64,000 nucleotides of DNA from Parabacteroides goldsteinii. Its GTDB lineage: Bacteria; Bacteroidota; Bacteroidia; Bacteroidales; Tannerellaceae. Shown piece by piece: positions 17,468-25,308 of the stretch. The notes below the pieces were generated by a model, which was given only the letters and a program-made list of their open reading frames with translations, had not been told where the DNA came from and ran no database searches. How positions within the stretch are numbered: position 1 is the first letter of the stretch; each line of letters opens with the position of its first letter. Where the stretch lies: contig NZ_JADNBB010000025.1 in the NCBI RefSeq assembly GCF_015550595.1, positions 31,692 to 95,691 of the forward strand. Reading direction: 5' to 3'. A program made the translations under genes and the position numbers.

Positions 17468-18685
17468 ATGGAAAAGAAAAACAAACAAAGCTTATTCGCC
17501 GCCCCGAACGGTAAATCATACCTACTGCCTTTTATACTTATCACCAGCCTGTTCCTTTTGTGGGGATTCGCTCACGGATTGCTCGACGTACTGAACAAGC
17601 ATTTCCAGGGTGCATTCACCATGACGAAGGCCGAAAGCGGACTGGTGCAATTCTCTACCTATATCGCCTATTTCCTGATGGCTCTTCCCGCGGGAATGTT
17701 TATGAAACGCTACGGATATAAGAAAGGTATCATCCTCGGCCTGTTGCTGTTTGCGGCCGGCGCGTTCGCTTTCATCCCGGCAGCGTTCCTGCATTCGGCC
17801 ACGCCTTTTCTGGTCGCGCTGTTCATCATCGCCTGCGGACTGTGTATATTGGAGACGGCAGCTAATCCGTACTCCACGATCCTGGGACCGTTGGAGTCGG
17901 GCGCACAACGTCTGAACCTCTCGCAGTCGTTCAACGGATTGGGATGGATACTTGGGCCGTTGGTCGGTGGGGCGTTGATCTTCGGAGGTGCTGAGGGCGA
18001 TGCCTTTGCATTGACAAAGCCTTACATCCTCGTTGGAAGTATCGTGCTATTGGTTGCCGTCCTCTTCTTCTTTACCCGCCTGCCGGAAGTCAAAGTGGAG
18101 GATCAGGAAGAAACCCCGGCGGACGTGAAATTGCCTGCCACCAGCATTTGGAAACACCGCCAGTTCGTGCGTGCGGTCGTTGCCCAGTTTTGCTACTGTG
18201 CGGCGCAGACCGGGATTTTCAGTTTCTTCATCAACTATGTGACAGAACTCGATCCGCAAATGACGAATATCGAGGCCTCGCGTATCCTGGCTTTCGGCGG
18301 TATGGCATTGTTTATGATCGGCCGCCTGTCGGGTAGCTTCACGATGAAATGGATGTCGCCCGGTAAGCTGTTGACCTGGTTCGCCCTGGCGGATGCCGTT
18401 TGTATGGCTCTGGTGGTTGTCTCGGCCGGAACGGTTTCTTTGTACGCGCTTTATCTTTCTTTCTTCTTTATGTCGATCATGTTCCCGACCATTTTTGCAT
18501 TGGGTCTGGAAGGTATGGGGGGCTTCACCAAGAAGGCTTCTTCTTATATCGTGATGGGAGTTGCCGGTGGCGCATTCAGCCCGATGTTGATGGGGTATAT
18601 CGGAGCGGAAAATATGGCAATCGGTTTCTTCGTACCGTTGGTTGCTTTCCTTTATATTCTTTATTTTGCTATTAAGTGCAAATGA
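17468..18685 (+). CDS. fucP: L-fucose:H+ symporter-type MFS permease
   Basis: The product is 405 residues. The ATG at 17468 is preferred over an upstream in-frame start at 17399, which lies inside the mutarotase gene. About 12 membrane segments are present. FLLWGFAHGLLDVLNKHFQ, LVQFSTYIAYFLMALPAGM and LETAANPYSTILGP are characteristic of the FucP family. It imports L-fucose (or a related deoxysugar) with protons. The sugar isomerase and kinase genes are not nearby, so this pair is an isolated uptake module. Confidence 0.88.
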   Translation: MEKKNKQSLFAAPNGKSYLLPFILITSLFLLWGFAHGLLDVLNKHFQGAFTMTKAESGLVQFSTYIAYFLMALPAGMFMKRYGYKKGIILGLLLFAAGAFAFIPAAFLHSATPFLVALFIIACGLCILETAANPYSTILGPLESGAQRLNLSQSFNGLGWILGPLVGGALIFGGAEGDAFALTKPYILVGSIVLLVAVLFFFTRLPEVKVEDQEETPADVKLPATSIWKHRQFVRAVVAQFCYCAAQTGIFSFFINYVTELDPQMTNIEASRILAFGGMALFMIGRLSGSFTMKWMSPGKLLTWFALADAVCMALVVVSAGTVSLYALYLSFFFMSIMFPTIFALGLEGMGGFTKKASSYIVMGVAGGAFSPMLMGYIGAENMAIGFFVPLVAFLYILYFAIKCK

Positions 18686-18836
18686 ATTTATACAATATGG
18701 TACGTCCCAAATAGAGAATCAGAACCTTAACATTCTTTTTCCAATTCTCCGGAGAAAGAAAAAAACAATTGTTAAAAAACAGTGGATAAATTGTACTTTG
18801 TGACTTGAAAAATAAAAGGCACGAATGTTAATTGGC

Positions 18837-18870
18837 ATGACTAAAAATAAGGGTCGTTTTTTTTAGTCAT
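18837..18870 (+). repeat. Left lox-like palindromic site
   Basis: Outer arms ATGACTAAAA and TTTTAGTCAT are a perfect 10-bp inverted repeat. With 13-bp arms, 12 of 13 positions match. The central 8 bp are AGGGTCGT. Confidence 0.75.
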
Positions 18871-18872
18871 TG

Positions 18873-18902
18873 CAAAGCTAATGAGAAACTTTAAAAAAAC
18901 AA
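18873..18902 (-). promoter_or_regulatory. Bacteroidetes-type promoter inside the invertible cassette, reading left
   Basis: On the minus strand, TAGCTTTG at 18880-18873 is a perfect TAnnTTTG. ATTG at 18903-18900 supplies the -33 element with a 19-bp spacer. Transcription would start near 18866, within the left site, and run antisense toward the 3' end of fucP. Confidence 0.6.
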
Positions 18903-18990
18903 TAGCTTTCAAGAAAAAATAATCCTTGATAATCAATTTTTTAAACCTTGAAATTTCGTTCAAATTCTTATTGTCTATTTCGCCCTCAGA

Positions 18991-19024
18991 ATGACTAAAA
19001 AAAACGACCGTTTTTACTAGTCAT
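18991..19024 (-). repeat. Right lox-like palindromic site
   Basis: Outer arms ATGACTA and TAGTCAT are perfect over 7 bp. The left 13-bp arm (ATGACTAAAAAAA) is identical to the reverse complement of the right arm of the other site. The core is ACGACCGT. Confidence 0.75.
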
Positions 19025-19064
19025 TTATTCGTCGGCCTAGTAAAGACAATTTAATAACTCTCTG

Positions 19065-19397
19065 ATGAAAATAAGCGACATAAGCAACCAAAAAAGAACA
19101 CAACAACAAATATTCCTTCGCCTTGCAAATCCCGCTGCAACCCAAAGTCAATATTCGCCGAAGTTCTGCGTTCAGAAGTTTCGCAATGATAATCTTGCGA
19201 TAAAATCGGTCGCCGAAATTTGTCTATCCCGAAATTACTCGCTCAAACTCTACGGCGAGGCTACAAAAACAGTAAAACATTCACCGCGGATATTTGGTGA
19301 AACTATATTTAACTTTTTACCCCGCCAAAGCTCCGCGGTGTATGTTGACGAACATTTTTTGCTTCTCCAAAGGGGGTGGAAATGGCCTTTTCAATAG
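19065..19397 (+). CDS. Uncertain small ORF, 110 residues
   Basis: An ATG frame (MKISDISNQKRTQQQIFLRL) begins about 40 bp after the right lox-like site, where a flipped promoter would drive it. The composition is basic and Ser/Asn/Gln-rich, with no recognisable domain, signal or membrane segment. It overlaps hairpin-forming sequence (TTCACC 19279-19284 / GGTGAA 19295-19300). The rest of 19025-19510 holds only palindromes such as GAACCGCGGTTC (19448-19459). It may be a non-coding leader for the gene at 19511. Confidence 0.25.
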   Translation: MKISDISNQKRTQQQIFLRLANPAATQSQYSPKFCVQKFRNDNLAIKSVAEICLSRNYSLKLYGEATKTVKHSPRIFGETIFNFLPRQSSAVYVDEHFLLLQRGWKWPFQ

Positions 19398-19510
19398 CTT
19401 TTGCTACTTCCAACTACTTTGGCAGTAGTTTTTCATCAAAACTGGCTGAACCGCGGTTCTGCGGAACAACATAATCAATCCATTTTATCAATCTTAAAAA
19501 AAATACAATT

Positions 19511-20305
19511 ATGGCAAAGATCCAGACTTTTCCGAAATCACAGTTAAGAAACGGTGAATTCTTAGATGCAGCAAAATCTATCATTCAGAAAATGAATGAT
19601 ACCGACGGGGTAATCGAGCCGGTTAAATCGTTTTTCGATGTATTCAATACTTGTACGGATGAATATGCAAACAGCATCGTCAAACGTTGTATCAATGAAT
19701 ATACAGCAGAGGCCAAAAGACTAAAAAATGAGAATTTAAATAATCGGAGTGTTATTTTTCGCGTAGTTGATGGATACAAAAAATCACGTATCGACGAAAA
19801 GCGAAGGGCTGCTATTTCTGTCGATGCGGGTACGAGCGGGTTTAGAAAATGCCGTAACCTTTCAATTGAAAACCTGATACAGGATACTGAACTTTTCATC
19901 AATCTGCTTGAAACAGATATCTATAAAGATAAAGTAACGACACTCGGACTTACCGACCAGTTGGCTTCCCTTAAAGTAATTAATAAAGAAAGTGCAGATG
20001 TGGTCATTAATAAGATCTTAGCGAGCAGACGATATAAACGCCCCCGCAAGCCCGAACTTACCCGTGCCGAACTGGCCAAGGCATACGACGAGCTTGTAGA
20101 CGAACTAAACTCCTACACCCGCCGCAACGGTAACGACAAATATTTCGAACTTTTCAGTTGGTGGAACGCCATGATCGACGAATATCGTATCAAACTATCC
20201 GACCGTTATGGTAAGAATGCCGGAGGTAAACTCGACGGCGGCAAAAGTAATACTCCATTTCCCGGCAGCGGTGGCAATGAAGACGACCGTCCCGTGATAG
20301 AATGA
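19511..20305 (+). CDS. DUF6261-type hypothetical protein
   Basis: The product is 264 residues, soluble and mostly helical, with no signal peptide. From memory it resembles the DUF6261 family of Bacteroidales (start MAKIQTFPKSQLRNGE, conserved-looking LRNGE and FFDVFN, C-terminal FSWWNAMIDEYR). Function is unknown. The C-terminal tail (after about 235) is Gly/Asn/Asp-rich and probably disordered. Codon use becomes GC-richer after about 20040. The gene lies 49 bp upstream of a hybrid histidine kinase and downstream of the putative invertible promoter, so the two genes may be switched together. Confidence 0.75.
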   Translation: MAKIQTFPKSQLRNGEFLDAAKSIIQKMNDTDGVIEPVKSFFDVFNTCTDEYANSIVKRCINEYTAEAKRLKNENLNNRSVIFRVVDGYKKSRIDEKRRAAISVDAGTSGFRKCRNLSIENLIQDTELFINLLETDIYKDKVTTLGLTDQLASLKVINKESADVVINKILASRRYKRPRKPELTRAELAKAYDELVDELNSYTRRNGNDKYFELFSWWNAMIDEYRIKLSDRYGKNAGGKLDGGKSNTPFPGSGGNEDDRPVIE

Positions 20306-20354
20306 GTCGATTAGTGATCAAGAAATAAACTCAAATTGTAATATAAAATAAAGG

Positions 20355-22727
20355 ATGAATCATTTACAATCCAATTTTGAATTAGAATATAGTCTATTGG
20401 CAAAATTAATGGGAGTAAGTGTAAGCAAGCATTTACTGGATGAACATTTTACCGTTCTCTGGGCAAACGATGCTTATTACGAACTAATAGGATATCCTAA
20501 AAAAGAATATGAGGAACTTTTCCACAATCGGCCGGATTTATATCTGGCTGATTGTCCGGAAACAGCCCGGGTAATAACCGATAAAATTCATAATGCCATT
20601 GCAAATCAGATAAATGGATACGAAGCAGTAGTCCGTATGCCGGTAAAAGGCGGCTTTAAATGGGTAAAGATAGCCACCACGTTTACCGACCAACTTATCG
20701 ACGGTGTCAATATAGCTTATACTGTGATGACCGACATCGACGACAGCATGCAGGAACAGCTTATCAAATCGATCACCTATGAAAGCATTCCCGGGTTTGT
20801 CTCCCAGCAGAAAATATGCCGCGATGGTCGTTTTGTCCTGCTTGAAGCAAACAAGAAATTTGCCGATTTTGTCGGATTGGGTGAAAACGAGGTTACCTCT
20901 TACATCCCTTTTTCCTCCATATCCGACGATGGAAAGAGCATACTCAAAATGAATATTCTCCACATGCGGCAAGGCCAGCCTGTCTATTTCACATTTCACA
21001 CGAAAGACAGATACGGCATAGACGTCTGCATGCAGATCAGTGGAAAATGTATCCGTTGGGAAGCCGACGAACCGATTTATCTCTTCGTCTATATCGATGT
21101 TACGGAACAGTATGAATTGCAGAAAAAACTCAAACAGCAATCCATACAATTGCAGGAAGCGTTGAGGCTGGCAGAGAAGGCTAATAATGCTAAATTGAAT
21201 TTCCTTTCCAATATGAGTCATGATGTCCGTACTCCGATGAATGCAATCATGGGAATGACGATGATCGCGAAAGCCCATATAAATAATCAGGAAAAGGTTC
21301 TCGACTGTCTGGGCAAGATAGACAGTTCGTCGAAACTGCTTCTGAGCTTGATCAACGAGGTACTGGATATGTCGAAGATAGAAAGCGGCAAACTGGTACT
21401 GTCGAAACAGGATATCAACATCGGCAACCTCATAGAGGAACTGGTCGTTATGATGCAACCGCAAACCCGAAGCAAACAACATTCCCTGCATATCTATATG
21501 CAACATATTAAACATGAAAATGTGTGGGGCGACCTTCAACGTATCAGCCAGGTATTGATGAATATACTCTCCAACGCTATCAAATATACCCCGGAAAAAG
21601 GTCTGATAAATATAACGATAAAAGAAGAGGAACTGGATCGGCAAACTGGAATGTACAAATTCATTTTTGAAGACAACGGCATCGGTATGAAGCCTGAATT
21701 CCTCGACAAAATATTCCTTCCTTTCAAACGCGCCAACGATGATAAAATAACAAATATCCAGGGAACAGGTCTGGGAATGTCTATCAGTTACAAGATAGTA
21801 AAAATAATGGACGGAGATATAGAGATAGAAAGCGAATACGGTAAAGGATCGCGTTTTACGATCAGTATTCCTTTATCTTACAGGGAACAAATCACCGATG
21901 AATGGATCAATACCAACGGAAAGAGTATCCTGATAATCGACAATGATGAACTTGCCTGCATCACTACTTGTCGTTACCTCGACGAAATAGGTGTCCCCTG
22001 CAATTATGTCTGTTCTGGCCCCGAAGCCCTGGAAAAAATCGAACAGGACTATGAGGAAGGCAAAGATTATTTTGCCATTGTCATCAACCTGAAAATGCCC
22101 GGCATGAACGGCTTGGAAACAATCCGGCATATATGGAAGATATTGGGAATGCATATCCCGATCATAATTCTTTCCAACTATGATATCGAAGAATATGAAG
22201 AAGAAGCACGCACTATGAAGATTGATTCCTATATGACAAAGCCTGTCTATAAATCGAAACTGGTCCGTATACTAAAGTCTTTTACCCACGAAGGGAAAAA
22301 GGAAGTGACACCGGATAACGTATTCAAACTGTCCGATGCCGACTATTCCGATAAACGTATTTTGCTAGTCGAAGATAACGAATTGAATCGTGAAATAGCC
22401 ATCGAAATCCTCTCGGCAACAGGTGCTACGGTCGATACCGCTACAAATGGACTCGAAGCTGTCGAAATAATGAGAAAAGTTCCTACCGACTACTATAACC
22501 TGATCCTGATGGATATCCAAATGCCTGTGATGGATGGCTATGAGGCAACACAGAAGATTCGTCTTCTTCCGAACTTGAATATGACCCGGTTGCCCATTGT
22601 CGCCATGACTGCGAACGCTTTTTCAGAAGACATCGTGAATGCCGTCAGGGCCGGAATGAATAACCATCTGTCGAAACCGATCGATATAAAGGCTCTGATG
22701 AAGATTCTGAATACATATCTGCGTTAA
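20355..22727 (+). CDS. Orphan hybrid sensor histidine kinase with PAS domains and two receivers
   Basis: The product is 790 residues. It has no signal peptide or membrane segment, so it is cytoplasmic. Order: PAS about 10-130, PAS about 145-255, coiled linker, HisKA with H289 in FLSNMSHDVRTPMNAIMG, HATPase with N box ILSNAIKYTP and G boxes DNGIGM and GTGLGMS, receiver 1 about 520-640, receiver 2 about 665-785. Receiver 2 has the usual DN pair, D720 (LMDIQMP) and the SKP lysine. Receiver 1 has Asn578 where the phospho-accepting Asp should be (VINLKMPGMNG) and may be a pseudo-receiver. No DNA-binding output or partner regulator is adjacent. Confidence 0.92.
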   Translation: MNHLQSNFELEYSLLAKLMGVSVSKHLLDEHFTVLWANDAYYELIGYPKKEYEELFHNRPDLYLADCPETARVITDKIHNAIANQINGYEAVVRMPVKGGFKWVKIATTFTDQLIDGVNIAYTVMTDIDDSMQEQLIKSITYESIPGFVSQQKICRDGRFVLLEANKKFADFVGLGENEVTSYIPFSSISDDGKSILKMNILHMRQGQPVYFTFHTKDRYGIDVCMQISGKCIRWEADEPIYLFVYIDVTEQYELQKKLKQQSIQLQEALRLAEKANNAKLNFLSNMSHDVRTPMNAIMGMTMIAKAHINNQEKVLDCLGKIDSSSKLLLSLINEVLDMSKIESGKLVLSKQDINIGNLIEELVVMMQPQTRSKQHSLHIYMQHIKHENVWGDLQRISQVLMNILSNAIKYTPEKGLINITIKEEELDRQTGMYKFIFEDNGIGMKPEFLDKIFLPFKRANDDKITNIQGTGLGMSISYKIVKIMDGDIEIESEYGKGSRFTISIPLSYREQITDEWINTNGKSILIIDNDELACITTCRYLDEIGVPCNYVCSGPEALEKIEQDYEEGKDYFAIVINLKMPGMNGLETIRHIWKILGMHIPIIILSNYDIEEYEEEARTMKIDSYMTKPVYKSKLVRILKSFTHEGKKEVTPDNVFKLSDADYSDKRILLVEDNELNREIAIEILSATGATVDTATNGLEAVEIMRKVPTDYYNLILMDIQMPVMDGYEATQKIRLLPNLNMTRLPIVAMTANAFSEDIVNAVRAGMNNHLSKPIDIKALMKILNTYLR

Positions 22728-22769
22728 ATTATAGGTATCTGGACGGCAAGCGAGCCGACAGTACCCGTT

Positions 22770-22833
22770 CCATGCCTCTGACTAAAACCTATTCTCTACT
22801 ACAAAAGAGGCATGGAGCGCAGATTTTTTCTTT
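22770..22833 (+). terminator. Stem-loop with T tract after the hybrid kinase
   Basis: CCATGCCTCT (22770-22779) pairs perfectly with AGAGGCATGG (22806-22815). A T-rich stretch at 22824-22833 follows 8 nt later. The 26-nt loop is long for a classic terminator. A second weak pairing (ACGTCAG 22869-22875 / CTGACGT 22916-22922 plus T8) lies just downstream. Confidence 0.5.
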
Positions 22834-22988
22834 TGCTATCCAAAGTCAGCAATAGGGTAGAAGTTGAGACGTCAGTATATAGTATAAATTTCATCTGAAC
22901 AATATAAGACAAAGTCTGACGTTTTTTTTATAAAATACTGATAGATAAAAGTTATATGAAGAATTATTGTTTTATAAGAGATAATTAT

Positions 22989-23516
22989 ATGAAAAATCAA
23001 TCTTTAGTGTTCAGCCTATTGTTTATGTTCCTATTAGCTGCATGTTCAAATGATGATGATGAATTGAAGGAACACATTATCTACAAATCGAACCCGGAAA
23101 TTACGATCTCTACCCATGGTGATACCGTATATATTAAAGGATATAATACTTGTACCTCTGTCAATAAGTCTAAAGGTAAATTACCGGATTCCATCGCCGC
23201 CGAATTCAGCTTGGATAAGAAATATATTTACGTCACCTATAAGGCTGTTGTCGAATCGTCCGAAATATTAGGAGAAGATTACCTTTTTTCCTCCCCGCTG
23301 AATACAGAGATGGAAGGATATAAAGATCCCGAACTGTCGGGAAGAGGATGTATCCAGTCGGGATATGTGACAGAAAATAAAAGATACGGAAATATCTCTA
23401 CCTATTTCGTCAATGTAACGAGGGAAGTCGGAGGAGAAGTAATGAATCTATGGCTACCTTATCCCCCGGAGGATATTTATTGGAAATGCCGATTGATCGA
23501 CGCAAGTGAAATATAA
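22989..23516 (+). CDS. Hypothetical lipoprotein, 175 residues
   Basis: Starting at the ATG at 22989 gives a textbook lipoprotein signal (MKNQSLVFSLLFMFLLAAC). An upstream ATG at 22956 would bury it. The mature part begins SNDDDELKE, an acidic linker as seen in surface-exposed Bacteroidetes lipoproteins. The remainder is a small beta-rich domain with three cysteines (around CTSVNKS, GRGCIQSG and WKCRL). I do not recognise the family. It stands alone between a terminator and a GC-rich repeat element. Confidence 0.7.
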   Translation: MKNQSLVFSLLFMFLLAACSNDDDELKEHIIYKSNPEITISTHGDTVYIKGYNTCTSVNKSKGKLPDSIAAEFSLDKKYIYVTYKAVVESSEILGEDYLFSSPLNTEMEGYKDPELSGRGCIQSGYVTENKRYGNISTYFVNVTREVGGEVMNLWLPYPPEDIYWKCRLIDASEI

Positions 23517-23570
23517 TATCCGGTCAAATCCCGGCTGTCCCCGAAAGCCTCTCAACTGTCGGTATCGGCC

Positions 23571-23764
23571 ATCCTAAGAGAACGCTTTGCGTTCTAGGAA
23601 AGGCCTCAGCGGGTGAGCGTCCGCGGAGGGGAAAGACGAAGCGTGAGGAGGCTGCGCTGTTTGAGCGCAGCGAGTTCGCAGACGTCCGCGTAGTCTTTCA
23701 CCGCAGCAGCGAAGCCGGTGCAGCCTTGATCTTTTGATTACTTTTCTATCAAGAGAAAAGTAAT
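23571..23764. repeat. GC-rich multi-hairpin intergenic element
   Basis: Three strong hairpins occur in about 195 bp of untranslated sequence: AGAACGC/GCGTTCT (23579-23585 / 23589-23595), GCTGCGCT/AGCGCAGC (23651-23658 / 23664-23671) and ATTACTTTTCT/AGAAAAGTAAT (23737-23747 / 23754-23764). The GC content is clearly above that of the neighbours. It resembles, from memory, dispersed intergenic repeats of Bacteroides and Parabacteroides genomes. The last hairpin directly abuts the OmpA-like gene stop and could terminate that minus-strand transcript. Confidence 0.5.
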
Positions 23765-23766
23765 AT

Positions 23767-24600
23767 CTACTGTAACATCTGATAGAGCTTGTCGAGCTTC
23801 GGAGCCATGATGATCTCCGTGCGACGGTTTTTGCTGCGGCCTTCAGCCGATTCATTGTCGGCGACAGGCATATATTCGCCTCGTCCGCAAGGCTGTATCT
23901 GCAACGGATTCACCCCGTAATCCTTCGTCAATATGCGAACAACCGATGTCGCACGTATCACGCTCAAATCCCAGTTGTCCTTGAATTGTGCCGTATTGAT
24001 CGGCTTGCTATCCGTATGCCCTTCGATATATACATCTATATCCGTCTGCTTGTTGAGGACTTCCGCCAACTTTGCCAGCGCCTCCTTGCCGCGCTTGTCT
24101 ACGCGGGCGCTACCTGATTCGAATAATAACTTATCCGACATCGCAACGTACACTTTACCATCCTTCTCCGTAATCGTCAACTCTTCGCTGCTGAAGCCCA
24201 GTAATGCATCCTTTACACTGTTCAATAACCGCTGTACCTTCTCGTTCTGAGCGTTAATCATATCCTGCAATTCGTTGATCGTCCGTTCCCGTTCGTTTAA
24301 TTCCTCCATTTTCTGGCTGAGCAGGCTGTTCAGTTTCTCCTGTTGTGTCATGTTCGAGTTCAGCATCGTCTGGTAATTGCGGATGTTGGAACCCAGCCGT
24401 GCCGTATCCCGTTGCAGTGCGGCCAGCCGTTCATTCAGTTTGTCACCGGTATCTTTGCAGTCGACAAGTTGTTCCTGCAAAGCATTCCCGCGGCCAATTG
24501 CTTCCAGCCGCCCGTTTTCAGCCTCTAAGTATTTCTTTTTCGTTACACATGATGTGCAAATCAGCAGTGCGGAGACTGCCATGAATAAAACCTTTCTCAT
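23767..24600 (-). CDS. OmpA-family lipoprotein with coiled coil
   Basis: The product is 277 residues. The signal ends LICTSC (lipobox). A long coiled coil (about 25-125) follows, then an OmpA C-terminal peptidoglycan-binding domain (about 145-265) with LFESGSARVDKRGKEAL, VYIEGHTDSKPI, WDLSVIRATSVVRIL and GRSKNRRTEIIM. It probably tethers the outer membrane to the cell wall. It is transcribed divergently from nrfH, so its promoter shares the 24601-24695 region with the nrf operator. Confidence 0.9.
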   Translation of the reverse strand: MRKVLFMAVSALLICTSCVTKKKYLEAENGRLEAIGRGNALQEQLVDCKDTGDKLNERLAALQRDTARLGSNIRNYQTMLNSNMTQQEKLNSLLSQKMEELNERERTINELQDMINAQNEKVQRLLNSVKDALLGFSSEELTITEKDGKVYVAMSDKLLFESGSARVDKRGKEALAKLAEVLNKQTDIDVYIEGHTDSKPINTAQFKDNWDLSVIRATSVVRILTKDYGVNPLQIQPCGRGEYMPVADNESAEGRSKNRRTEIIMAPKLDKLYQMLQ

Positions 24601-24622
24601 TTGACAAATAAATTTTGTGCAA

Positions 24623-24667
24623 TGTAATATATATTACACTTTACCTGTACCCGAATTAAGATATTTG
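24623..24667 (+). promoter_or_regulatory. nrfH promoter with Crp/Fnr-like operator
   Basis: TGTAATATATATTACA (24623-24638) is a perfect 16-bp palindrome of the form TGTA-N8-TACA. GATATTTG (24660-24667) is a -7 box with one mismatch to TAnnTTTG. The palindrome centre is 36.5 bp from the downstream end of the -7 box, placing it near -43, a class II activator position. The hcp promoter has the same operator type at exactly the same distance. Confidence 0.65.
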
Positions 24668-24695
24668 TCAAGAATTAAACTTTAATTAAGGCTGT

Positions 24696-25283
24696 ATGAA
24701 GATAAAAGAGATAATAAACTCGATTCTCCCCACAAGGCGATGGAAACTGTTCACCATAATTGCCGGGGGAGCTATCTGCGGTTTAGGCTTTTATACATTT
24801 TATGTATCAAAGGCTTGGAGTTACTTGTCTGATGAGCCGTCTACCTGTGTGAACTGCCATATCATGGGGCCTTATTATGCCACCTGGAACCATAGTTCGC
24901 ATAGCCGTAACGCCACTTGCAACGACTGCCATGTGCCGCACGAAAATGCTGCGAAGAAATGGTTCTTCAAAGGAATGGACGGTATGCGCCACGCCACTGT
25001 CTTTATGATGCGCGGTGAACCTCAGGTGATCCAGGCCATCGACGAAAGCGCCGAAGTGATCATGAACAACTGCATTCGTTGCCACACGCAGCTGAATACC
25101 GAATTTGTTAACACCGGACGGGTCGACCACAACATGGCAATGGCCGGCGAAGGGAAAGCATGCTGGGATTGCCACCGCGATGTCCCTCATGGAGGTTCGA
25201 ACAGTCTCTCATCGACTCCCTCGGCAATTGTTCCTTACCCGAAAACCAATACGCCTGAATGGCTGAAAGATATGCTTAAGTAA
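24696..25283 (+). CDS. nrfH: Cytochrome c nitrite reductase small subunit (tetrahaem quinol dehydrogenase)
   Basis: The product is 195 residues. It has an N-terminal membrane anchor (about 18-38) and four haem c motifs: CVNCH 51-55, CNDCH 75-79, CIRCH 126-130 and CWDCH 156-160. NrfH oxidises menaquinol and passes electrons to NrfA on the periplasmic face. It is the first gene of the nrfHA-resB-ccsA operon, 25 bp before nrfA. Confidence 0.96.
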   Translation: MKIKEIINSILPTRRWKLFTIIAGGAICGLGFYTFYVSKAWSYLSDEPSTCVNCHIMGPYYATWNHSSHSRNATCNDCHVPHENAAKKWFFKGMDGMRHATVFMMRGEPQVIQAIDESAEVIMNNCIRCHTQLNTEFVNTGRVDHNMAMAGEGKACWDCHRDVPHGGSNSLSSTPSAIVPYPKTNTPEWLKDMLK

Positions 25284-25308
25284 AACGAATAAATAAAAAT
25301 CAACGAAT

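Larger units (their letters stand above)
18837..19024. promoter_or_regulatory. Putative invertible promoter cassette with lox-like 34-bp sites
   Basis: Two 34-bp palindromic sites (18837-18870 and 18991-19024) flank 120 bp. Aligned in inverted orientation they match at 30 of 34 positions. Aligned directly they match at 28, and the 8-bp central cores (AGGGTCGT and ACGACCGT) match 7 of 8 only when inverted. Each site is 13-8-13 in layout, like a tyrosine-recombinase crossover site. Just inside the left site a good promoter reads leftward, out of the cassette (18873-18902). Inversion would aim it rightward toward 19065 and 19511. No recombinase gene is nearby, so it would have to act in trans. 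Confidence 0.6.

Noticed and set aside
20538..21644. 368-codon open frame on the minus strand
   Set aside because: It is antisense to the hybrid histidine kinase. The encoded sequence is Phe/His/Tyr-rich with no domain.
22869..22929. Second terminator upstream of the 175-residue lipoprotein
   Set aside because: ACGTCAG/CTGACGT is followed by T8 but has a 40-nt loop, so hairpin formation is doubtful.
23574..23855. Minus-strand open frame, 93 codons, Arg/Ser-rich
   Set aside because: It arises from the GC-rich hairpin element and runs into the OmpA-like gene in another frame.
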